Source of the DNA: Caballeronia sp. SL2Y3
GTDB taxonomy: Bacteria; Pseudomonadota; Gammaproteobacteria; Burkholderiales; Burkholderiaceae
Assembly (NCBI RefSeq): GCF_022879575.1
Contig: NZ_CP084260.1
Span: forward strand, 1,922,001 to 1,986,000
Direction of reading: 5' to 3'
Length of the DNA stretch: 64,000 bases
Below the pieces are notes generated by a model. The model worked only from the letters and a program-made list of their open reading frames with translations. It had not been told where the DNA came from and made no database searches. A program made the position numbers and the translations under genes. Shown here piece after piece: positions 25,566-34,395 of this stretch. Positions within the stretch are counted from its first letter, which is position 1, and every line of letters begins with the position of its first letter.

Positions 25566-27266
25566 GTGTCGGAAATCCGGGGAATCCACCAAGCTGGATG
25601 GGAAGTCGCGCGCGTTCGGAACAACACATCGGTCGCGACAAGAACAACAAGATGGGTCAGCCGCACGCGCCGCATCGCGGTCATGGCGGTCATCGCCGCG
25701 CTCTGCGCCGGATGCGCGACGCGCCCGCCCGCCACCGCGTTCGATCGTCCGGTGACGCACGCGCTGCCCGCGACGGAGCCGACGCCGCTGCAAACGGCGC
25801 TCGCGCCGCTCGAAAAGCAGCATCCGGACGAATCGGCCGTGCGTCTTCTGCCGACCGGATCGGACGCGCTTCAGGCGCGCGTCGCGCTGGCTCGCGCCGC
25901 GACGAAGACGCTCGACATGCAGTACTACATCGCCGAAGAGGACAACACCGGCAAGCTGCTGCTGGGCGCGGCGCTCTACGCGGCGGATCGCGGCGTGCGC
26001 GTGCGCATGCTGGTCGACGACCTGAACTTCAAGGACATCGACCGCATCATGGCGGCGCTGAACTCGCACGAGAACATCGAGATACGCGTGTTCAATCCGT
26101 ACGGCAGCGCGCAGCGCAGTTTCGCCGAGCGCACGCAGAACTTCTTCACGAACCTGAACCACTTCACGCGCCGCATGCACAACAAGGCGATGATCGCGGA
26201 TAACCAGATCGCGATCGTCGGCGGCCGGAATCTCGGCGACGAATACTTCAACGCGAGTCCCACGCTGCAATTCCGCGACCTCGACATGTTCACGGCCGGC
26301 CCGGTCGTGCACAAAGTCTCCGCGAGCTTCGACGATTACTGGAACAGCACGCTCTCCTACCCGCTGCGCGTGCTGAACAAGCAGAAGTTCGATGCGTCCG
26401 AACTCGACAAGACGCGCGAGGATCTGCGCAAGCACTGGCGCGAGCAAGCGGACCCGCTGAACGCCAAGCCGCTCAACGCGACACCGCTCGCCCAGCAGAT
26501 TTCACGCGGCGAGATGGGCCTCGTCTGGGCGCCGACCGAGTTCGAAGCGGATTCGCCCTCGAAAATCGAGCATCCGAGCGACGACTACCAAAGCCCTCCG
26601 ATGACGCGGCTCGCCGAGCTGATGAAGAACGCGCAGAGCGAGTTCCTCATTCTGTCGCCGTACTTCGTGCCGCACGACGTGGGCGTGAAGGCGCTGGCCG
26701 ACCTGACGCGCCGCCACGTGCGCGTCGCGGTGCTGACGAACTCGCTCGCCGCCACGGATGCCGTCGCGGTTCAGGCGGGCTATGCGCCGTATCGCATGCC
26801 GCTTCTGCAAAACGGCGTCGAACTGTACGAATTCAAGCCGCTTCAGCCCGAAGGCGAAGGCCGCCCGCCGCCCGGCCTCTTCGGCTCCTCGTCGCGCGCG
26901 AGTCTGCATGCGAAGGCGTATGTGATCGATCGGAGTATCCTCGTGATCGGATCGATGAATCTCGATCCCCGCTCGGCGCGGCTCAACACCGAACTGGCGC
27001 TCGTGATTCACAGCAAACCGGTCGCGGAGCAGGTCGCGGCGCTGTTCGACCGAGGCATCTCGCCGAAAGCGAGCTGGCGCGTGGAACTGGCGAGCGCGGC
27101 GGTGATGGCGGAGTTGCGCCGCACCGGCTCGCCGCAGTCCGGTCTCGTGTGGACGAGCCAGGAAGACATCGGCACGGTGACCTATAACTTCGATCCCGAC
27201 GCCGGCTTTTACCGTAACGCGATGACGGGCCTCTTCAAGCTGCTGCCCGTCGACGAACAGCTTTGA
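25566..27266 (+). CDS. Phospholipase D-family lipoprotein (cardiolipin synthase-like)
   Basis: The 566-residue protein carries a lipobox LCAGC at about residues 46-50 after a hydrophobic stretch, so it is probably lipid-anchored in the envelope. It has two HKD phosphodiesterase motifs, [18 protein letters not shown] near 206 and [18 protein letters not shown] near 442, as in the PLD superfamily and the ClsC-like cardiolipin synthases. The GTG at 25566 is preceded by AGAGGAAG. It leaves an unusually long polar stretch of about 37 residues before the signal helix. A downstream ATG at 25683 would leave almost no basic n-region. Confidence 0.85.
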   Translation: MSEIRGIHQAGWEVARVRNNTSVATRTTRWVSRTRRIAVMAVIAALCAGCATRPPATAFDRPVTHALPATEPTPLQTALAPLEKQHPDESAVRLLPTGSDALQARVALARAATKTLDMQYYIAEEDNTGKLLLGAALYAADRGVRVRMLVDDLNFKDIDRIMAALNSHENIEIRVFNPYGSAQRSFAERTQNFFTNLNHFTRRMHNKAMIADNQIAIVGGRNLGDEYFNASPTLQFRDLDMFTAGPVVHKVSASFDDYWNSTLSYPLRVLNKQKFDASELDKTREDLRKHWREQADPLNAKPLNATPLAQQISRGEMGLVWAPTEFEADSPSKIEHPSDDYQSPPMTRLAELMKNAQSEFLILSPYFVPHDVGVKALADLTRRHVRVAVLTNSLAATDAVAVQAGYAPYRMPLLQNGVELYEFKPLQPEGEGRPPPGLFGSSSRASLHAKAYVIDRSILVIGSMNLDPRSARLNTELALVIHSKPVAEQVAALFDRGISPKASWRVELASAAVMAELRRTGSPQSGLVWTSQEDIGTVTYNFDPDAGFYRNAMTGLFKLLPVDEQL

Positions 27267-27289
27267 CCACTTCAAAGGAACATCAGGCC

Positions 27290-28696
27290 ATGACACAGAA
27301 CGCACAGGGCGATGTACGCATGGAGAAGGACACGTTCGGCGAGATCGCCGTGCCCAACGGCAAGCTCTGGGGCGCGCAGACGCAGCGGTCGTTGCAGAAC
27401 TTCAAGATATCGACGGAAAAGCAGTCGCCCGAACTCATCACCGCGCTCGCGATCATCAAGCGCGCCGCCGCCGAGGTGAATCAGGACCTTAAGGTGCTCG
27501 ACGCAAAGAAGGCGCAGGCGATCATGCAGGCCGCCGACGAGATCATCGACGGCAAGCATCCGGACGAATTTCCGCTCGCCGTGTGGCAGACGGGTTCCGG
27601 CACGCAGACGAACATGAATCTGAACGAGGTCATCGCGAATCGCGCGAGCGAACTGCTCGGCGGGCCGCGCGGCGAAGAGCGCCTCGTGCATCCGAACGAT
27701 GACGTGAACCGCGGCCAGTCGTCCAACGACGTGTTCCCGACCGCGATGCACGTCGCCGCCGCGTATGCGATCGTCAAGCATCTGGTGCCGTCGCTCAAGA
27801 CGCTGCGCGAGACGCTCGACAAGAAGGCGAAGCAGTTCGCGGATATCGTGAAGATCGGCCGCACGCACTTGCAGGACGCGACGCCGCTCACGCTCGGTCA
27901 GGAGTTCTCCGGCTACGTTGCGCAGCTCGATCAGGGCATCCGCCACGTCGAAGCGACGCTGCCGCATCTCTATCAGCTCGCGCAGGGCGGCACGGCGGTC
28001 GGCACGGGTCTGAACGCGCATCCGGAGTTCGCGGTGAAAGTAGCGCAGGCCATCGGCAAGCTGACCGGCCTGCCGTTCGAAACCGCGCCCAACAAGTTCG
28101 AGGTGATGGCCGCCGCCGACGCGCTCGTCGCCGCGCACGGCGCGCTCAAAACCGTCGCGGCGAGCATGATGAAGATCGCCAATGACATTCGCTGGCTCGC
28201 GAGCGGCCCGCGCTGCGGCCTGGGCGAACTATCGATTCCGGAGAACGAGCCGGGCAGTTCGATCATGCCCGGCAAGGTGAACCCGACGCAGTCCGAAGCC
28301 GTGACCATGCTCTGCTGCCAGGTGTTCGGCAACGACGTCGCGGTGAACTTCGGCGGCGCGAGCGGCAACTTCGAACTGAACGTCTTCCGCCCGATGATCG
28401 CGCATAACGTGCTGCAGTCCATCCGCCTGCTCGCGGACGGCGCGCAGAGTTTCAACGACAACTGCGCGGTGGGCATCGAGGCGAATCAGCAGCGCATCGA
28501 CAGCCTGCTCAACGAATCGCTGATGCTGGTGACGGCGCTCAATCCGCACATCGGCTACGACAAGGCCGCGCAGATCGCGAAGAAAGCGCACAAGGAAGGC
28601 ACGACGCTCAAGGCCGCCGCGCTCGCGCTCGGGCACGTGACCGAGCAGCAGTTCGACGAGTGGGTGAAGCCGCACGAGATGGTCGGCAGCAAATAG
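27290..28696 (+). CDS. fumC: Class II fumarate hydratase
   Basis: The 468-residue protein shows the class II fumarase signatures: [20 protein letters not shown] near residue 100, [14 protein letters not shown] near 138, [16 protein letters not shown] near 190, and [15 protein letters not shown] near 322. That last loop belongs to the fumarase/aspartase superfamily. It interconverts fumarate and malate in the TCA cycle without an Fe-S cluster. The ATG at 27290 has AAAGGA upstream. It lies 23 bases after the PLD gene, so readthrough from that gene is possible. Confidence 0.96.
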   Translation: MTQNAQGDVRMEKDTFGEIAVPNGKLWGAQTQRSLQNFKISTEKQSPELITALAIIKRAAAEVNQDLKVLDAKKAQAIMQAADEIIDGKHPDEFPLAVWQTGSGTQTNMNLNEVIANRASELLGGPRGEERLVHPNDDVNRGQSSNDVFPTAMHVAAAYAIVKHLVPSLKTLRETLDKKAKQFADIVKIGRTHLQDATPLTLGQEFSGYVAQLDQGIRHVEATLPHLYQLAQGGTAVGTGLNAHPEFAVKVAQAIGKLTGLPFETAPNKFEVMAAADALVAAHGALKTVAASMMKIANDIRWLASGPRCGLGELSIPENEPGSSIMPGKVNPTQSEAVTMLCCQVFGNDVAVNFGGASGNFELNVFRPMIAHNVLQSIRLLADGAQSFNDNCAVGIEANQQRIDSLLNESLMLVTALNPHIGYDKAAQIAKKAHKEGTTLKAAALALGHVTEQQFDEWVKPHEMVGSK

Positions 28697-28726
28697 GCGC
28701 GTACGACGTGGAGGAACGCGGCGGCG

Positions 28727-29242
28727 TCAGACCTTGCCCGCCGCCACTTCTTCCGGCTTCAGCTCGACGATTGCATCGAGCGCGTCTTTCACGTCCATCG
28801 CGTATTTCGCGAGACGTTTCTCTTCTTCCGATTCGGGCACGAACGCCGGCACGGGCGTGGGCTGCCCCTTTTCGTCGACGGCGACGAACACCATCAGGCA
28901 GTCGGTGGTCTGCTCCAGTTCGCCGACTTTCGGATCGCCCGCGTGCACCGAGACGTGAATGTGCATGCTGGTGCGGCCCGTCAGCACCACGCGCGCGCGC
29001 AACTCGACGAGATTGCCGACGAGAATCGGCCGCCTGAAGCGGATGTTGCCGACGCTCACCGTCACCGCGTAGCGTCCGCTCCACATCGCGGCGCAGGCGT
29101 AGGCGGTTTCGTCGATCCATTTCATGAGCGCGCCGCCGTGCACCTTGCCGCCGAAGTTGACGGAAATCGGCTCGGCAAGGAAGCGGAAGGTGGTTTCGGC
29201 ACGGCCTGCGCGCAAGGCGGCGGGCGGGGTCGGCGTGGTCAT
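28727..29242 (-). CDS. Acyl-CoA thioesterase, hotdog fold (YciA-like)
   Basis: The 171-residue protein is a single hotdog domain. It has the active-site helix NFGGKVHGGALMKWIDETAY near residue 29 and the strand SVGNIRFRRPILVGNLVEL near 63. This matches the YciA/BACH type of acyl-CoA thioesterases that hydrolyse acyl-CoA to free acid and CoA in the cytoplasm. The chain-length preference cannot be told. It is convergent with fumC, 30 bases apart. Confidence 0.9.
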   Translation of the reverse strand: MTTPTPPAALRAGRAETTFRFLAEPISVNFGGKVHGGALMKWIDETAYACAAMWSGRYAVTVSVGNIRFRRPILVGNLVELRARVVLTGRTSMHIHVSVHAGDPKVGELEQTTDCLMVFVAVDEKGQPTPVPAFVPESEEEKRLAKYAMDVKDALDAIVELKPEEVAAGKV

Positions 29243-29295
29243 GGCGGCTCGCAGCGGAGAAAGAAGCCGCGATTATAGGCCGCGAAAATTGGCGG

Positions 29296-29439
29296 CTAGT
29301 TGTGGACGGTGACGCCCTGATCGATGGTGCCGTACATCGTGATGCTGCCGCCGCCCGCCGACGGCGACGACGGTCCGCCCGCGCAGCCCGCGCAGAGGGT
29401 GAGAACGGCGAGCGCGGCTGCGATGATGAGCTTGGACAT
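29296..29439 (-). CDS. 47-residue lipoprotein with a porin-like tail
   Basis: The frame encodes MSKLIIAAALAVLTLCAGC, a textbook lipoprotein signal with Cys19 in an LCAGC lipobox. A Gly/Ser/Pro linker follows, then SITMYGTIDQGVTVHN. That last segment closely resembles the first mature beta-strand of Burkholderia general porins (SSVTLYGVIDAGI type, from memory). CAGGA lies eight bases before the ATG. The gene is complete and too short for routine ORF cut-offs. Function is unknown. Confidence 0.7.
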   Translation of the reverse strand: MSKLIIAAALAVLTLCAGCAGGPSSPSAGGGSITMYGTIDQGVTVHN

Positions 29440-29576
29440 ACGAGTTCCTGCTGCGTGGTGATACGAGCGCTCATTCTAGCGCCGCGAGCGCCGCATCGAC
29501 ATTTCACGCGGATGTGAAACGTCGGGTGCGCGGGCGCGCTAGAGTAGTGATATCGACCGTTGCGAACCTTCCCGCC

Positions 29577-30320
29577 ATGAATTCCGCTCTCGATGACGTC
29601 CGTTCGCGGCATTGTCCCGGCCTCTCGCGCATCGGCGCGCTGCTGGCCGATCCGGGCCGCGCCGCGATGCTCTGGTCGCTGATGGACGGCACCGCGCGTC
29701 CCGCCGGCGAACTGACGGTGATCGCGGGCCTCTCGCCGTCCGCCGCGAGCGCGCATCTCGCGCGGCTGACCGAGGGCGGCCTGCTCGCGCTTGAAGTCAG
29801 CGGGCGGCATCGCTACTACCGCATCGCGACGCCGGATATCGCCGCCGCCATCGAGGCGCTCGCGAATCTCGCGCGCGCGAGCGCGCCGCAAGCCGCGCCG
29901 CAGCGTCCGGCGAGCGCCGTGCCGCTCGACATGCGCTATGCGCGCACCTGCTACGACCACCTCGCGGGCGAACTGGCCGTGCGGCTCTTCGACGGCATGC
30001 TCGCCCGGCGCTGGCTCGCGGCGCCGCAAGACGATCCGGCGACGCGCGAATCGTCCGCGCTCGATACCACGCCCGACGGAACGCAGGCCTTCGCGGAATT
30101 GGGCATCGACGTGACCGCGCAGCGCGCGCGGCGGCGGCGCTTCGCGTGCACGTGCATCGACTGGAGCGAGCGGCGTCCGCATTTGGGCGGCGCGCTCGGC
30201 GCGGCGTACCTCGAAGCCTGCGAAACGCACGGCTGGATCGAGCACACGGCGAAACGCCGCGTGTTGCGCGTGACGCCCGCCGGACAGCGGCATTTCGAAG
30301 GGTTCCTATCGGGTCGCTAG
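29577..30320 (+). CDS. ArsR-family winged-helix regulator
   Basis: The 247-residue protein begins with an ArsR-type winged helix (LADPGRAAMLWSLMDGTARP then AGLSPSAASAHLARLTEGGL). The long C-terminal region of about 150 residues is typical of the larger ArsR members and includes cysteines (FACTCIDW). No CxC metal motif of the arsenic type is in the recognition helix. Its target is not evident, because neighbours on both sides are housekeeping. The ATG at 29577 is chosen over upstream in-frame codons lacking family resemblance. Confidence 0.87.
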   Translation: MNSALDDVRSRHCPGLSRIGALLADPGRAAMLWSLMDGTARPAGELTVIAGLSPSAASAHLARLTEGGLLALEVSGRHRYYRIATPDIAAAIEALANLARASAPQAAPQRPASAVPLDMRYARTCYDHLAGELAVRLFDGMLARRWLAAPQDDPATRESSALDTTPDGTQAFAELGIDVTAQRARRRRFACTCIDWSERRPHLGGALGAAYLEACETHGWIEHTAKRRVLRVTPAGQRHFEGFLSGR

Positions 30321-30351
30321 AAACAAAAACGCGCGACCGGGGCCGCGCGTT
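30321..30351 (-). terminator. Intrinsic terminator of thyA
   Basis: Read on the minus strand, AACGCGCG pairs with CGCGCGTT around an eight-base loop and is followed by TTTTTGTTT. It lies 20 bases beyond the thyA stop. Confidence 0.8.
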
Positions 30352-30370
30352 GCAAAGGTTCTCGATTCGA

Positions 30371-31342
30371 TCAGACCGCCATCGGCGCGCTGATCGGATC
30401 GTGATGCCGGTAGCCTTCCAGCGCGAAGTCCTTCGGCTCGACCTTCTCCAGCCACTCCGGCTCATAGCGCTTCGTCACCGCGTAGTCCGGCACGCGATCG
30501 GAGATGATCAACTGCGGCAGCGGATACGGCTCGCGCTTCAACTGCTCGTTGAGCATGTCGAGCTGATTCTCGTAGATGTGCGCGTCGCCGATGAAGTAGG
30601 TGAACCAGCGCGGCTTGTAGCCCGTCAGCCGCCCGACGAGATGCAGGAGCGCCGCGCCCTCGGTCAGATTGAACGGCGTGCCGAGGCCGACATCGTTGCT
30701 GCGGATGTAGAGGCACAGCGAAATCTCGGCCTTCGCCACGTTCGGGATGAACTGATACAGCAGATGACACGCGGGCAACGCGATCTCGTCGAGCTTCGCA
30801 GGATTCCACGCGTGAAAGAGAATGCGCCGGTCAGTCGGCCGTTCGATGATGGTGTCGAGACACTGGCGCAACTGGTCGATGGCCTTGTACAGCAGCACCT
30901 GCTCGCGCCCGTTCTCGACGAAGCTCGTCACGAGTTCGTATCCGCGATTCGTCGCATCGGCGATCTGGTCGCCCGCGCCGGCGTCGATCAGCTTGTACGC
31001 CGGCCAATTGCGCCACTGCACGCCGTAGACGTCGCCGAGATCGTCGGTGCCGCGGCGATACGGATTTTCCAGCCACTGCGGATTTTCGTTCGCGTTCGCG
31101 TCCCACACCTTGCAGCCGAGCGCGCGGAAGTCCGCCGCGCTTTTCGACGCGCGCAGAAAACCGATCATTTCGCCGATCGCCGACTTGAATGCGAGCTTTT
31201 TCGTCGTGACGGCGGGAAAGCCCTCTTGCAGATCGAAGCGCAGCATTGCGCCCGGAATGCTGATGGTGCGGATGCCCGTGCGGTTTTCCTGCCACGTGCC
31301 GGTATCGAGGATCGTCTGGACGAGCTCGAGATACTGTTTCAT
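30371..31342 (-). CDS. thyA: Thymidylate synthase
   Basis: The 323-residue protein is a ThyA: it starts [18 protein letters not shown] and carries the catalytic cysteine in [10 protein letters not shown]. It also has the folate/dUMP contacts [13 protein letters not shown] and the C-terminal APMAV ending. At 323 residues it belongs to the longer form, with an insertion relative to the 264-residue E. coli enzyme. It methylates dUMP to dTMP using methylene-tetrahydrofolate. Its product dihydrofolate is recycled by FolA, encoded divergently 2.4 kb away. The ATG at 31342 matches the family N-terminus. Confidence 0.96.
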   Translation of the reverse strand: MKQYLELVQTILDTGTWQENRTGIRTISIPGAMLRFDLQEGFPAVTTKKLAFKSAIGEMIGFLRASKSAADFRALGCKVWDANANENPQWLENPYRRGTDDLGDVYGVQWRNWPAYKLIDAGAGDQIADATNRGYELVTSFVENGREQVLLYKAIDQLRQCLDTIIERPTDRRILFHAWNPAKLDEIALPACHLLYQFIPNVAKAEISLCLYIRSNDVGLGTPFNLTEGAALLHLVGRLTGYKPRWFTYFIGDAHIYENQLDMLNEQLKREPYPLPQLIISDRVPDYAVTKRYEPEWLEKVEPKDFALEGYRHHDPISAPMAV

Positions 31343-31441
31343 TCGATGTTCCTTGAATGCGGGCACGGGCCACGCGAAAAGAGGCGGAAACCACCGATTT
31401 TATCAAGCGGCCCGGCTCGGCGCTGACGTTCGCGAAAAGAA

Positions 31442-31467
31442 GAACGGGCGCCATGCGGCGCCCGTTC
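31442..31467 (-). terminator. Intrinsic terminator of the VpsR-like regulator gene
   Basis: GAACGGGCGCC and GGCGCCCGTTC form an 11-base-pair perfect stem with a four-base loop. On the minus strand it is followed by TTCTTTTC. It lies 25 bases beyond the regulator's stop codon. Confidence 0.8.
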
Positions 31468-31491
31468 CGGTGAGCAGAAACAATGCGTCGG

Positions 31492-32871
31492 TTAGCCGCG
31501 CGTGGCGTGTTCCGGGGGCGCGTCCACTTCGATGTGACGCATGCCGTGCGCGCTCAGCAGCCGATACAGCGTGACGCGCGAGATGCCGAGTTCTTGCGCC
31601 GCGTCGCCCAGCCGACCGCGATGCCGAAGAAGTGCGAGTTCGATGGCCTGCCGCTCCGCCGCTTCCCGCGCCTGAGCGAGCGAGACCGGCGCCACTTCGA
31701 CATATTCGCCGAGTTCCAGATCGCGCGCGGTGATCTGCCGCCCTTCCGACATCACGATGGCCCGGCGGACGCGGTTGATCAGTTCACGCACGTTGCCCGG
31801 CCAGCCGTAGTTGTGAATCGCGGCGATCGCATCCGGCGAAAAACCGCGCAGGCGGCGGCTCGCGTCTCTCTTGAAGCGGTCGAGCATGTGCTTCGCGAGC
31901 AGTTCGATGTCCTTGCCGCGCGCGCGCAGCGGCGGCTCGTCGATCTGCAGCACGCAAAGACGGTGATACAGGTCGGCGCGGAAACGCCCTTCGATCATCG
32001 CGGTCTGCATGTCGACGTGCGTCGCCGAAATGATGCGCACGTCCACCGGCGTGGACCCGTGGCCGCCCAGACGCTCGACCTTGCGCTCCTGCAGGAAGCG
32101 CAACAGGCTCGCCTGGCTTTCGAGCGGCAGATCGCCGATTTCGTCGAGAAACAGCGTGCCGCCGTTGGCCGCTTCCACGCGGCCGATCTTGCGCTGGTTC
32201 GCGCCCGTGAAAGCGCCGCGCTCGTAGCCGAACAGTTCGGATTGCAGCAGATGCGCGGGAATCGCGCCGCAATTGATGGCGACGAACGGCTGATCCCGGC
32301 GCGCCGAGCGCTCGTGAATGGCGACGGCGGTGAGTTCCTTGCCGGTGCCCGATTCGCCCGAGATGAAGACAGGCGCATCCGTCATCGCCACTTTGCGGAT
32401 CGAGCGGAACAGCGCGAGCATGGCGTCGCACGAGCCGACCATCTCGCCCTCGGCGCGGCCTTCGCTGCGCGCGTCGTTCGAGGCGGCGTCGTGCAGCGCG
32501 ACCATGCCGTAGGCGTGGCCGACGGAATCGACCACGCGGTCGTTCGAAGTGGGAAGCGTGACGTAGTCGAAACAGTAGTCGCGGATCAACCGGCGCACCG
32601 CGGCGTCTTCGAGCTGGCCGGCGACGGTTGCCGCCACCCAGCCCACGTTGGTCATGGTCAGCGACGATTCGAACGCCGCCAGTTCGTGTGATTCGAAATG
32701 TCCCGATAAATCGAGCAGCCCGCCCATTGCGAGGTCGCTGCGCAGCGCTTTGCGCGTGTCTCGCGCGCTTGCCACGATCTCGATTTGCCAGCCGCGTTCC
32801 TCGAAACGCGCGCATAGCGTTTCGCTGGGGTCCCGAGTCACATAGATCAGTTGCCGCCGAGCGACGTCCAT
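31492..32871 (-). CDS. VpsR-like sigma-54-dependent transcriptional activator
   Basis: The 459-residue protein has a receiver-like N-terminal domain (residues about 1-125; D54 in GLLDLSG). A full AAA+ sigma-54 activation domain follows: SGESGTGKE Walker A, GAFTGA sigma-54 contact loop, GGTLFLDEIGD Walker B. A Fis-type helix-turn-helix ends it (GDAAQELGISRVTLYRLL). This layout matches VpsR, a c-di-GMP-responsive regulator of exopolysaccharide and biofilm genes; Burkholderia has such a regulator (BerB, from memory). The degenerate receiver suggests ligand rather than kinase control. It is monocistronic. Confidence 0.88.
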   Translation of the reverse strand: MDVARRQLIYVTRDPSETLCARFEERGWQIEIVASARDTRKALRSDLAMGGLLDLSGHFESHELAAFESSLTMTNVGWVAATVAGQLEDAAVRRLIRDYCFDYVTLPTSNDRVVDSVGHAYGMVALHDAASNDARSEGRAEGEMVGSCDAMLALFRSIRKVAMTDAPVFISGESGTGKELTAVAIHERSARRDQPFVAINCGAIPAHLLQSELFGYERGAFTGANQRKIGRVEAANGGTLFLDEIGDLPLESQASLLRFLQERKVERLGGHGSTPVDVRIISATHVDMQTAMIEGRFRADLYHRLCVLQIDEPPLRARGKDIELLAKHMLDRFKRDASRRLRGFSPDAIAAIHNYGWPGNVRELINRVRRAIVMSEGRQITARDLELGEYVEVAPVSLAQAREAAERQAIELALLRHRGRLGDAAQELGISRVTLYRLLSAHGMRHIEVDAPPEHATRG

Positions 32872-33167
32872 TATTCAGATCCTTGGTTCAACGTTCGTTG
32901 AAAAGGTCGCGTAGTTCAGGCTTTCGCTTCAAGCAGAATTCTTGGCCCTCGCAGGTGATGCGTCCGGACTTGCAATTCGATACCTCGCCCCCTGGAACGT
33001 GCCGCGCACCGCGCCGGCAGCCTTCCGCGAAACCCTTTTGGTTTGATTCAGCACCGCATTGAAGAGACTACTATAACCCAGAATCACCGAAAACAAATAC
33101 CGTCGCAAACGCCTTGACTGGTCGCGAAACCTTGCTGGCTAAGGGTTGCGACCAGCTTCGCACGGAT

Positions 33168-33350
33168 TTATTGCAAGTTCGAGTCGCGCTTTTTATACGA
33201 CGAGAGCTTATACCGATTCTGACCGCCTTTTCGGCTTTTCTTGCCCCACGTTTCGCTGATGAAACGTTTTCCCGAGGTTTTAGCTGATTCAACCGCAACT
33301 CGTGCCCGCGACGCATTGCCCGACAAGGCGTTGATGAGAATGGCATGCAT
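33168..33350 (-). CDS. Possible 60-residue basic protein
   Basis: The frame encodes MHAILINALSGNASRARVAV and continues to a very basic C-terminus (GKKSRKGGQNRYKLSSYKKR). The protein is small, soluble and strongly positive, as nucleic-acid-binding proteins often are. The start has only a distant AGG upstream. A hairpin lies 14 bases after the stop. No family is recognised, so this remains a candidate. Confidence 0.4.
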   Translation of the reverse strand: MHAILINALSGNASRARVAVESAKTSGKRFISETWGKKSRKGGQNRYKLSSYKKRDSNLQ

Positions 33351-33388
33351 TTAGCTATAACCTGCGCTGCGCTTATGATGCGGTGAGA

Positions 33389-33703
33389 ATGTCTTCGATA
33401 CCCGTTGCCCAGCGTTTTTATTCCCTGCACCGACCTGCGGAATTAATTACTCGTATTTCTTTGTCCACAATGGCTCTCGATCACAATTTACCGCGCCTTG
33501 AATCAATGGCTAATGCACGGTCGGACGCGTGCGAGACGGAAGCAATCGACTGGTCTCGCATAAGCGACAGCGCGGCCAATGATTCAGACGCCTCGTTTTG
33601 GCGCGGACCGGCATCGACCCCGAGCGTGACGCTATGGGACGAGATCGCGCCGGAACTCCCGCGTGCCCACTGCGAGGGCGCGGCCGACGCATCCGGAGGC
33701 TGA
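33389..33703 (+). CDS. Doubtful open frame upstream of folA
   Basis: An open frame of 104 codons starts MSSIPVAQRFYSLHR. It ends with an acidic, Ser/Asp-rich region (RISDSAANDSDASFWRGP). There is a GGTGAG just before the ATG, but the spacing is short. An internal ATG near 33471 is an alternative start. No domain or relative is recognised; the frame may be non-coding. Confidence 0.28.
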   Translation: MSSIPVAQRFYSLHRPAELITRISLSTMALDHNLPRLESMANARSDACETEAIDWSRISDSAANDSDASFWRGPASTPSVTLWDEIAPELPRAHCEGAADASGG

Positions 33704-33800
33704 GCGCGCGCTAGCCGAAGGCAGCGGGCCGCGCCGCGAGCGCGTCGGTTAGAATTCGTGCCCGGCCCGGCGGCGCGCGCCGCCACTCTCCTGACTGCAC

Positions 33801-34298
33801 ATGACGACGCTCACTCTCATCGTCGCCCGCGCACGCAACGGCGTGATCGGACGCGATAACCAACTGCCGTGGCGCCTGCCCGAAGACCTCGCCTTCTTCA
33901 AACGCACGACGATGGGCGCGCCCATCATCATGGGACGCAAGACGCACGAGTCCATCGGGCGGCCGTTGCCGGGGCGGCGCAATATCGTCGTGACGCGCGA
34001 CGCCAGCCGCCGCTTCGAAGGCTGCGACACCGTGACGGGCATCGACGAAGCCCTCGCTCTTGCAACTGCCGACGGTGCAGCCGAAGCGTTCCTGATCGGC
34101 GGCGCGCAGCTGTATGGCGATGCGATGGACCGCGCGAGCAAGCTGATCGTCACGGAAATCGACGCCGATTTCGACGGCAACACGCATTTCCCAGCGCCCG
34201 ACGCGTCGCAGTGGCGCGAAGTGTCGCGCGAGCGGCATCGCGCGGCGGCGCCCAACGACTTCGAGTTCGCGTTCGTCACTTACGAGCGGCGCGCATGA
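33801..34298 (+). CDS. folA: Dihydrofolate reductase
   Basis: The 165-residue protein is a standard [29 protein letters not shown] with the Asp-containing substrate site, [19 protein letters not shown] for NADPH binding, and [13 protein letters not shown] near residue 95. It reduces dihydrofolate to tetrahydrofolate and is the trimethoprim target. It is usually close to thyA; here thyA is divergent and 2.4 kb away. A strong terminator follows. Confidence 0.96.
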   Translation: MTTLTLIVARARNGVIGRDNQLPWRLPEDLAFFKRTTMGAPIIMGRKTHESIGRPLPGRRNIVVTRDASRRFEGCDTVTGIDEALALATADGAAEAFLIGGAQLYGDAMDRASKLIVTEIDADFDGNTHFPAPDASQWREVSRERHRAAAPNDFEFAFVTYERRA

Positions 34299-34330
34299 CA
34301 ACGACTCAACGACGCAGCGACTCAACGACT

Positions 34331-34367
34331 AAGGCCCCGGACGATTGCTCATCGTCCGGGGCCTTTC
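34331..34367 (+). terminator. Intrinsic terminator after folA
   Basis: AAGGCCCCGGACGAT pairs perfectly over 15 base pairs with ATCGTCCGGGGCCTT around a five-base TGCTC loop and runs into T residues. It lies 32 bases after folA. The minus-strand pmbA gene ends 30 bases beyond it, so it may serve both. Confidence 0.85.
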
Positions 34368-34395
34368 GTTTAGCCAGCAGCGCGGGAGGCGGCGC

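Larger units (their letters stand above)
32872..33800. other. A+T-rich intergenic region with weakly supported small genes
   Basis: This 0.9-kb gap between the VpsR-like gene and folA is visibly richer in A+T than its flanks, especially 33050-33480. It holds a plausible 60-codon basic gene on the minus strand (33168-33350) and a less convincing plus-strand frame (33389-33703). An imperfect hairpin lies at 33119-33154 (TGGTCGC...GCGACCA). I see no sigma-54 -24/-12 promoter, RNA gene or mobile-element remnant. Confidence 0.5.
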
